A DNA stretch of 6,764 bases from Ignavibacteriales bacterium (GTDB taxonomy: Bacteria; Bacteroidota; Ignavibacteria; Ignavibacteriales; Melioribacteraceae), in the NCBI GenBank assembly GCA_020059785.1, contig JAGVBL010000382.1, forward strand, positions 1-6,764. The letters run 5' to 3'. The first letter of the stretch is position 1. Each line of letters begins with the position of its first letter. The notes under the pieces were generated by a model that saw only the letters and a program-made list of their open reading frames with translations, made no database searches and was not told the origin of the DNA. A program made the translations under genes and the position numbers. Shown one piece after another: positions 1 to 5,346 of the stretch.

Positions 1-1749
1 ATCAAGAATACGGATAACATTTCTCACAACATCGAATTATATCCTATTCTAGAACTTGGCAACGATTCATTGTTAATAAAAGGTTATGACGAAAAAAATA
101 ATGCTTACATTACTAATCACCACGAAACCCGTTACCGGCTGATCAGCTCGCTTTATAAAAATGCACCTTATCCAACCGATACACGCGATTATTTTACTGC
201 GAACTTTGCACCGTACTCACATGGCGGTTATATCGGCGGAATGGAAAAATTTTACATAACAATAAAAACTGATTTTTATGCGAAGAATAGAAATGATTCT
301 CTGAATCATAAAGAAGAAGGATTCGTAAACTTTGTTGCACTCCATGGAAAGTTCTCATTAAAACCGGGTGAAGAAATTAGTGTAAGGTATTTCCGCGGAT
401 GGCAGGACCAGAACAAAAGTATTGATAAGCTGGCAGAAGAAATTGAAAATCTGAAATATGAACCCCTTCAAAAATATGTTGATGATAATGTGCGGCTCTT
501 TGCTAAGATTCCAAGAATAAATTTTCAGTCCGAAGATGAAAAATTTGTTTACTTAAGTTCATTCAATTTAGCGCGCGGTTGTTTCTATCCGCCAACGGAT
601 AAAACCAATTACAATTTTTATGTCTTTTCTCGTCAGCCGCTGTGGGGTTGGGGACATGGTCATCAGGTTTTGCACGAATCACTAAGTATGCTTGCATATG
701 CTTATCTCGATCCGCAATCGGCACAAGGTTCTCAGTATGTTTATATGGAGCAGCAGCGCGATGACGGATTAATTGCATATCGTCACGGTCCGCGCGGTTT
801 ACAGGATTATCCGCATTTCAGTAAAGTATTAAATCGTGATATGTCAACTACCTCGGCTCCGTTCTTTAGCTGGATTAATTGGGAAGTTTATAAAGTAAGT
901 AGGGACAAAAAATTTCTTGAAGACGCTTATAAAAGTGGTGTAAAGTACACAAACTGGCTGATTGAAAACCGCGACCTTGATAAAGACGGAACTTTTGAAT
1001 GGGGACCTTACGGAATAATTGAAAATGTGCGTGACTGGTATAATGCGGTATTTCAAGTAAGTGCCGAACGCTACCTTGATGTTGATAAGGAAGATATCTC
1101 TGATGAACTGGAATGCCTTGATCTCACAATGATGGTAATTAAAGAGATGCGATCACTTTCAGAAATTGCTAAAGAACTTGGTAAGAATAATGAATCAATT
1201 GAATGGAAAAAGAGGGCTGAAGAGACTGTCAAACTTGTAAATGAAATAATGTGGAATGAAGAGAAACAATTTTATTTTTCGGTTGATAAGGTAAATCATA
1301 GTTTTAAGTTTATGTCTCGTGATTTAAGGCGCGAAGAAATAATCGGGTTTCTTGCATTATGGGCAGAAGCGGCGCCAAAGGAGAGAGCAGCAAAGTTGAT
1401 TAAAAAACTATTGGATCCTGAAAAATTCTGGCGTAAGTATGGTATCCCCACTCTGGCGGCGGATGACGAGTGGTACACGCCTTATGTAGATTACTGCTGT
1501 AAATGGAACGGACCGGTCTGGCTTCTATGGAATTACATAGTGCTTGACGGATTAAAAAAATACGGATATAATGATGTTGCTAATCAGCTTGCAGATAAGA
1601 TGCTTCTTGCAGTTACAACGCAGCTAAAAAAGAATCACAATTTCTGGGAATCTTATAGTCCTGATAACGAAGTTCTGAACTCACCACCCAATTACATTTG
1701 GGATTCCATTATGGCGAGAGTGTTGATTGAAAAGTATAAATCCAAGTAG
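1..1749 (+). CDS. Six-hairpin glycoside hydrolase (GH63 / MGH1-like), 5' end outside window
   Basis: The reading frame is open from the first base and ends with TAG at 1747-1749, giving at least 582 residues. A TTG at 70 is a formal start, but the sequence before it is coding-like (ELYPILELGNDSLLIKGYDE), so the gene almost certainly begins upstream and any signal peptide is not visible. The first ~150 visible residues look like the N-terminal beta-sandwich. The rest looks like an (alpha/alpha)6 barrel of the GH63 / mannosylglycerate-hydrolase-like group: LWGWGHG (640-660), an EF-hand-like loop DLDKDGTFE (973-999) followed by WGP and RDWYNAVF, WNGPVW (1504-1521) and FWESYSPDN near the C-terminus. 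By analogy with the family, an Asp such as the one in RDW (1033-1035) would be the general acid and the Glu of FWES (1648-1650) the base; this is inference. Substrate is unknown; an alpha-linked gluco- or manno-oligosaccharide is likely. Alternatives are trehalase-like or other six-hairpin families. The stop codon overlaps a palindromic repeat. Confidence 0.82.
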   Translation: MKNTDNISHNIELYPILELGNDSLLIKGYDEKNNAYITNHHETRYRLISSLYKNAPYPTDTRDYFTANFAPYSHGGYIGGMEKFYITIKTDFYAKNRNDSLNHKEEGFVNFVALHGKFSLKPGEEISVRYFRGWQDQNKSIDKLAEEIENLKYEPLQKYVDDNVRLFAKIPRINFQSEDEKFVYLSSFNLARGCFYPPTDKTNYNFYVFSRQPLWGWGHGHQVLHESLSMLAYAYLDPQSAQGSQYVYMEQQRDDGLIAYRHGPRGLQDYPHFSKVLNRDMSTTSAPFFSWINWEVYKVSRDKKFLEDAYKSGVKYTNWLIENRDLDKDGTFEWGPYGIIENVRDWYNAVFQVSAERYLDVDKEDISDELECLDLTMMVIKEMRSLSEIAKELGKNNESIEWKKRAEETVKLVNEIMWNEEKQFYFSVDKVNHSFKFMSRDLRREEIIGFLALWAEAAPKERAAKLIKKLLDPEKFWRKYGIPTLAADDEWYTPYVDYCCKWNGPVWLLWNYIVLDGLKKYGYNDVANQLADKMLLAVTTQLKKNHNFWESYSPDNEVLNSPPNYIWDSIMARVLIEKYKSK

Positions 1750-1780
1750 CTCCGTAGGAGCGGCATATTAGTAAGTAGAA
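1749..1780 (+). repeat. REP-like palindromic repeat, copy 1 (R1)
   Basis: Hairpin GCTCC-GTA-GGAGC followed by G and the tail GCATATTAGTAAGTAG. Its first base is the last base of the TAG stop codon of the upstream glycosidase gene. The core recurs intact or nearly so at 1797, 2527, 2576, 2626 and 2674. This is the only copy in which GTAG directly touches the 5' side of the stem (1746-1749). Confidence 0.9.
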
Positions 1781-1796
1781 TAATAAAGAAATCAAA

Positions 1797-1824
1797 GCTC
1801 CGTAGGAGCGACATTTTAGTAAGG
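1797..1824 (+). repeat. REP-like palindromic repeat, copy 2 (R2)
   Basis: Same hairpin core (1797-1810) with tail ACATTTTAGTAAG. It begins 48 bp after copy 1, with an intervening linker (AAGTAGAATAATAAAG...) that also recurs in the downstream array. The tail ends 9 bp before the transposase start codon and merges with its purine-rich ribosome-binding region. Confidence 0.9.
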
Positions 1825-1827
1825 GGG
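1821..1827 (+). promoter_or_regulatory. Probable ribosome-binding site of the transposase gene
   Basis: AAGGGGG ends 5 nt before the ATG at 1833. The AAG comes from the conserved GTAAG tail of repeat copy 2, so repeat and translation signal are fused. The G-run is a reasonable but not perfect anti-Shine-Dalgarno match. Confidence 0.5.
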
Positions 1828-1832
1828 CTAGC

Positions 1833-2294
1833 ATGGCAAATACATATACACAACTTTATATACATGTAGTAATAGTAGTTAAAGGTAGAGAAAACGTGAT
1901 AACTCCTCGCTTCCGGGATGACTTATACAAGTACATATCAGGAATAATTGCTAACAAGAATCAAAAGCTGCTGGCAATTGGCGGTATGCCGGATCACCTT
2001 CATATCTTTATGAGTATGAACCCCGATGTGAAATTATCTGATCTTGTGCGGGATATAAAAGCAAACTCCAGTAAATGGATAAATGAAAATAGATTTGTAA
2101 TGGGAAAATTTAACTGGCAAGTTGGTTATGGCGCCTTCTCCTATGTTAAATCGCAAAAAGATGTTGTGATTAAATATATTCTTAATCAAGAAAAGCATCA
2201 TAGTAAAAAGTCATTCAGAGAAGAGTATATTGATATGCTTAAGAGATATGAAGTTAATTACGACGAAAAATATCTGTTTAATTGGATTGAGTAA
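1833..2294 (+). CDS. tnpA: IS200/IS605-type Y1 (HUH) transposase, RAYT-like
   Basis: A complete 153-residue protein of the usual Y1_Tnp size. The N-terminal beta-strand motif YIHVVIVVKGRE is typical of the family. The HUH metal-binding motif is in PDHLHIF (His55, His57). The helix VVIKYILNQEKHH carries the expected nucleophilic Tyr115 and the supporting Gln119. GYGAFSYVKSQ sits just before it, as in REP-associated transposases. Such enzymes cut and rejoin single-stranded DNA at hairpin ends through a 5'-phosphotyrosine bond. No catalytic residue appears lost, so it could be active. It is not accompanied by a TnpB/IscB gene. It is flanked by two hairpins in + orientation upstream and two related hairpins in opposite orientation downstream, which favours a REP-mobilising (RAYT) role over a simple IS200 element; that role is inferred. 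Start ATG 1833 is supported by the purine-rich sequence 5 nt upstream. Confidence 0.92.
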   Translation: MANTYTQLYIHVVIVVKGRENVITPRFRDDLYKYISGIIANKNQKLLAIGGMPDHLHIFMSMNPDVKLSDLVRDIKANSSKWINENRFVMGKFNWQVGYGAFSYVKSQKDVVIKYILNQEKHHSKKSFREEYIDMLKRYEVNYDEKYLFNWIE

Positions 2295-2303
2295 AGTTTA
2301 TAT

Positions 2304-2319
2304 CGCACCTACGGTGCTC
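2304..2319 (-). repeat. REP-like hairpin, opposite orientation, A:T stem variant
   Basis: On the + strand GCACC-TAC-GGTGC (2305-2317); on the minus strand it reads GCACCGTAGGTGCG. It is the same design as the upstream repeats, but the third stem pair is A:T instead of T:A, with both sides changed together. It lies 10 bp after the transposase stop codon. Confidence 0.8.
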
Positions 2320-2346
2320 TGTTCTTGAAATTTTGTTTTGAGATAC

Positions 2347-2394
2347 TATAGTTTCGCGCCTACGGCGCTGAGATTTTATAAAGATAAAACTATA
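2347..2394 (-). repeat. REP-like hairpin, opposite orientation, G:C stem variant, inside an 8-bp inverted repeat
   Basis: Inner hairpin GCGCC-TAC-GGCGC (2356-2368), minus-strand reading GCGCCGTAGGCGCG: a third compensated version of the stem. One base before the stem starts is TATAGTTT (2347-2354), whose exact reverse complement AAACTATA is at 2387-2394. The structure is therefore a hairpin within a longer inverted repeat, possibly the downstream end of the mobile unit. Confidence 0.65.
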
Positions 2395-2434
2395 TGTTTT
2401 TGGGAAAGCAATCATTCAAACTGAGACTAAGTTA

Positions 2435-2460
2435 GCTACGTGGGAGCAGCACTTAAGTGG
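2435..2460 (+). repeat. Decayed REP-like copy
   Basis: GCTACGTGGGAGCAGCACTT aligns without gaps to the intact consensus GCTCCGTAGGAGCGGCATTT, with four differences. One stem pair is broken and the loop is altered. It is in the same orientation as the main array. Confidence 0.6.
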
Positions 2461-2481
2461 TTACGAAAAAGATTGAACATA

Positions 2482-2506
2482 GTGCCGTGGAGACGGAATA
2501 TTTTAG
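2482..2506 (+). repeat. Second, more decayed REP-like copy
   Basis: GTGCCGTGGAGACGGAATAT followed by TTTAG retains the CCGT-GGAG-CGG-AT-TTTAG skeleton of the repeat with several substitutions and a small length change. It starts 47 bp after the previous decayed copy and 45 bp before the first intact array unit, in step with the array period, which supports it as an old unit. Confidence 0.4.
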
Positions 2507-2525
2507 ATCAGAAAGAAACAAATTA

Positions 2526-2691
2526 AGCTCCGTAGGAGCGGCATTTTAGTAAGTAGCATAATAAAAGGAAGTCGAGCTCCGTTAGGAGCGGAATTTTTGT
2601 AAGAAGAAGGATAAAAAAAAGTCAAGCTCCGTAGGAGCGGTATTTTAGTAAGTAGAATGATAAAGAAAGCAAAGCTCCGTAGGAGCGGCAT
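2526..2691 (+). repeat. Tandem array of four REP-like units, 48-50 bp period
   Basis: Hairpin cores start at 2527, 2576, 2626 and 2674 (steps 49, 50, 48). The second has an extra T in the loop (GTTA). Each core is followed by a tail like GCATTTTAGTAAG and an A-rich linker resembling AGAATAATAAAGAAAGTCAA, so the whole unit, not only the palindrome, is repeated. The last unit is cut after GCAT. Together with the copies described above, this accounts for most of the 422-bp gap between the transposase and the next glycosidase. The remainder (about 2395-2434 and 2507-2525) shows nothing recognisable. Confidence 0.9.
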
Positions 2692-2716
2692 AAATCAACT
2701 AAAGAGAAAAACAACC

Positions 2717-5317
2717 ATGAAAAAGATTAAATCAATCATACAGACACTGGTATTAATATCAATTCCTCTTCTGGCACAAACTCCAAAATTTGATTTGATT
2801 CAAAACGACCTTACACTCACACGTACTGCTCAGCCGCATCAATACATGGATAAAATTGGCACAAAAGCCGCACTCATGGGCTCTGAAAACGGATCATTCG
2901 AAATGTGGATCTGGCCATGGAAAGTATTACGCAGCTTCGATCTTCAATTCTTTATCGGTACAACTACTCAACCGGTTTTATCGAAAGATATTGTAAGGGA
3001 AATTTCTGTAACTCCGGAGGCAACTACAATTACATATGTTTATGAGTCATTCACAGTAAAAGAAATAATTTTCATCCCTCACAATAAACCGGCAGCGGTA
3101 ATATTGCTTGATGTATACACAACCACTCCGCTTACAATCGTTCCCGGTTTCATACCTGTTATGCAGCCGCAATGGCCCGCTGGAATCGGCGGACAATTTA
3201 GTTATTGGGATGATGGTGTTAAAGCGTATGTAATTTCCGAGGCTAAATGGAGAGGAATATTTTTATGCGGATCACCATTGGCTGAACAAATGGCAGCTCC
3301 ACCCGCTCATATGTTTGCCGATAATCCGATTCAATTTAAATTCACTGTTCAGCCGAACAATACAAGCGAAAACTTTTATCCTATTGTAATTGCCGGAAGT
3401 CCGGTCAATACAAAATATGATTCTGTTAAAGCGCTTTATAAGGATTTAACTTCGAACATAGAAAAATATTATAGAGAAACATGCGACTATTATAAAAACC
3501 TCCGCGAATCAACTGTTCAGGTTGTAACACCTGATAAAAAGTTTAACCAGGCATTTGAATTCGGTAAAGCTGCTCTAAGAAATCTAATGGTAGAAAATCC
3601 CACACTCGGCAAAGGATTGGTTGCTGGCTATGGACAGAGCGGAGGAGGAGGACGTCCGGGATTTGCATGGTACTTTGGCGGCGATGCTTTTATCAATTCT
3701 CTTGCTATGGCAAGTTACGGCGATTATCAGACGGTAAAAGATGCTTTGATGTTTACACAAAAGTGGCAGCGTCAGGAAAATTTTCCGATCCGGAAAAAAT
3801 CTAAAGATGAAAAACCAACTGAAGTTGGAAAAATGGCACATGAACTTTCGCAGAGCAACGGACTTATCGATTGGTGGAACGATTACCATTACGGTTATAA
3901 TCACGCAGATACAACCCCGTGGTACCTGGTTGCAATCGGAAATTATTTTAGAAAGACCGGCGATGTTAACTTCATTAAAAATAGCTGGAAGTCAATTGTT
4001 CAGGCATATAACTGGTGTTTAAGTAAAGACAGCAACGGCGATGGACTGATGGATCTTAAAGGTGCCGGACTCGGTGTTCTTGAGTTTGGTGCGCTTGTTA
4101 GAATTAATAACGATATGTACACTCAGGGTTTGTGGACTCAGGGAATTAAAGAAGTTAATCTTATGGCAAAATATGTTGGTGATAAAGAGATGGAAAAAAC
4201 TACCGCAGCATTATTGCCTAAAGCAATTTCTTCTTTAGAGAAAATATTCTGGATGGAAGACCTCGGTTACTACAGCTTTGGTGCAAGTGATGATGTGAAG
4301 CAAGTTAGGGATAAAAATATTTTTCCTACATCTATTATGATATTTGACTTATTGGATAAAGCAAGATGTGAGCGCTCCGTAAAAAATTTCAACGAGAGCG
4401 ACATAATAACTGATTGGGGTGTTCGTAACCTTTCAAATAAATCTTCTTTATATGAACCGACAAATTATAATTATGGAACGGTCTGGGGATTTAATTCCCT
4501 GTTCGCAAATTCAGCGCAGTATAAATATCATTTTAATCTTTCTGCTTATTCACTTTTACGCAACACTTATCAGCATGCCTTCGATTACGGACTTGGAGTT
4601 TTCCCGGAAGTCTTTTCGGGTGATATCAATACAAAACTAGGAGAGGCATACCACAACCAGGGTTTTTGCACAAGCGGATATATCTTTCCGATGATGAACG
4701 GATTGTTAGGATTGGATGTAAACGCACTCGAAAACAAAATAACATTCGCACCCAAACTGCCAATGCAGTGGGAATGGATAAATGTAAATAACATCAAGCT
4801 GGGTAACTCGGTTCTTTATCTTTCCAATAAATTAAAAAACGGCGAATGGAAATTGATTGTTGAAAAGATAGGTGAGAGTGAAATAAAATTTGAGTTTATG
4901 CCCGCTCTTTTTGTCGGTACTAAGATTATTTCGGTGACAGTTGATGGTAAACCGATTGATTTCAAAGTAATAGATCATGAACAAGCCGTTCAATTAAAAT
5001 CCGAATTCACTATTACCACTTCACATGAAGTAATTGTAAAATACCAGCCCTCTGTAGAAATCTATATGCTGGAGGATGTAACACCAATCGGGGCAATAAA
5101 CGAAGGGCTGAAAATAATTTCTCAAAGTTTTGCCGATAATAAATTATTTTTGGATGTAGAGGGAAAACCCGGTAGAGAATATAAGCTCGGCGTTATAAAT
5201 GAAAATTTGATAAACAAAATTACCGGCGCACGTGAAGAGCATGGAAAGTTACTTATTCAAATTCCGGGTACGGATAATAATTTCGTAAAGCATCGGATAT
5301 TAATTGAAAGAAAGTAA
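2717..5317 (+). CDS. Exported amylo-alpha-1,6-glucosidase-like (GDE C-domain) six-hairpin glycosidase
   Basis: 866 residues. The frame opens earlier at ATG 2657, but those 20 codons are translated repeat sequence (KLRRSG). ATG 2717 gives a textbook signal peptide, MKKIKSIIQTLVLISIPLLA, with likely cleavage before QTPKF, so that start was chosen; no strong Shine-Dalgarno is visible. Residues ~23-268 look like a beta-sandwich. Residues ~270-665 form an (alpha/alpha)6 barrel with GRPGFAWYFGGDAF (312-325), HADTTPW (396-402), an EF-hand-like loop DSNGDGLMD (438-446), VLEFGALVRINNDMYTQGLW, YNYGTVWGF (584-592) and FPEVFSGD (629-636). Residues ~666-866 are a C-terminal beta region beginning with ITFAPKLP. 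The motifs match the glycogen-debranching C-domain / GH15-like clan. Acidic residues such as D323, D398, E456 and E631 are candidates for substrate binding or catalysis (inferred). Likely role: periplasmic or extracellular trimming of alpha-linked oligosaccharides. Exact substrate is unknown. Closely followed by the M24 lipoprotein gene. Confidence 0.85.
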   Translation: MKKIKSIIQTLVLISIPLLAQTPKFDLIQNDLTLTRTAQPHQYMDKIGTKAALMGSENGSFEMWIWPWKVLRSFDLQFFIGTTTQPVLSKDIVREISVTPEATTITYVYESFTVKEIIFIPHNKPAAVILLDVYTTTPLTIVPGFIPVMQPQWPAGIGGQFSYWDDGVKAYVISEAKWRGIFLCGSPLAEQMAAPPAHMFADNPIQFKFTVQPNNTSENFYPIVIAGSPVNTKYDSVKALYKDLTSNIEKYYRETCDYYKNLRESTVQVVTPDKKFNQAFEFGKAALRNLMVENPTLGKGLVAGYGQSGGGGRPGFAWYFGGDAFINSLAMASYGDYQTVKDALMFTQKWQRQENFPIRKKSKDEKPTEVGKMAHELSQSNGLIDWWNDYHYGYNHADTTPWYLVAIGNYFRKTGDVNFIKNSWKSIVQAYNWCLSKDSNGDGLMDLKGAGLGVLEFGALVRINNDMYTQGLWTQGIKEVNLMAKYVGDKEMEKTTAALLPKAISSLEKIFWMEDLGYYSFGASDDVKQVRDKNIFPTSIMIFDLLDKARCERSVKNFNESDIITDWGVRNLSNKSSLYEPTNYNYGTVWGFNSLFANSAQYKYHFNLSAYSLLRNTYQHAFDYGLGVFPEVFSGDINTKLGEAYHNQGFCTSGYIFPMMNGLLGLDVNALENKITFAPKLPMQWEWINVNNIKLGNSVLYLSNKLKNGEWKLIVEKIGESEIKFEFMPALFVGTKIISVTVDGKPIDFKVIDHEQAVQLKSEFTITTSHEVIVKYQPSVEIYMLEDVTPIGAINEGLKIISQSFADNKLFLDVEGKPGREYKLGVINENLINKITGAREEHGKLLIQIPGTDNNFVKHRILIERK

Positions 5318-5333
5318 TTAACAATTAAGGATT

Positions 5334-5341
5334 TTTGAGGA
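5334..5341 (+). promoter_or_regulatory. Ribosome-binding site that sets the M24 gene start
   Basis: TTTGAGGA, with GAGG at 5337-5340, lies 6 nt before ATG 5347. A TTG at 5335 is in frame but would place the start on top of this site, so ATG 5347 is preferred. Confidence 0.55.
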
Positions 5342-5346
5342 TTACA

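Larger units (their letters stand above)
1748..2691. mobile_element. Transposase-repeat island (candidate REPtron)
   Basis: Composite region between two glycosidase genes: repeat copies 1-2, the Y1 transposase gene, two inverted-orientation hairpins, two decayed copies, and a four-unit tandem array. The outer limits given are those of two 67-bp near-identical direct repeats (1748-1814 and 2625-2691; 5 mismatches by my hand alignment). True element ends and any target site cannot be fixed from one sequence; a comparison with an empty site would be needed. Confidence 0.5.

Noticed and set aside
70..72. TTG start for the first glycosidase
   Set aside because: The frame is open through position 1 with coding-like residues and no ribosome site, so the gene is cut by the window edge instead.
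2301..2320. Rho-independent terminator after the transposase
   Set aside because: The stem is only 5 bp and no T-run follows directly; its similarity to the other hairpins explains it better as a repeat.
2526..2691. CRISPR array
   Set aside because: The period is regular, but the 'spacers' between hairpins are similar to each other, the repeat unit extends into them, and no cas gene is present.
2503..2691. 62-residue minus-strand reading frame
   Set aside because: It is only the translated repeat array (MPLLRS and similar peptides recurring), with no start signal or protein features.
3584..3904. 106-residue minus-strand reading frame
   Set aside because: It lies opposite the most conserved barrel motifs of the second glycosidase and shows no family features; it is a shadow frame.
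4371..4405. Split copy of the palindromic repeat inside the second glycosidase gene (GCTCCGTA ... GAGCGACAT)
   Set aside because: The halves are separated by unrelated bases, the reading frame and protein motifs continue smoothly, and a short match in coding sequence can occur by chance.
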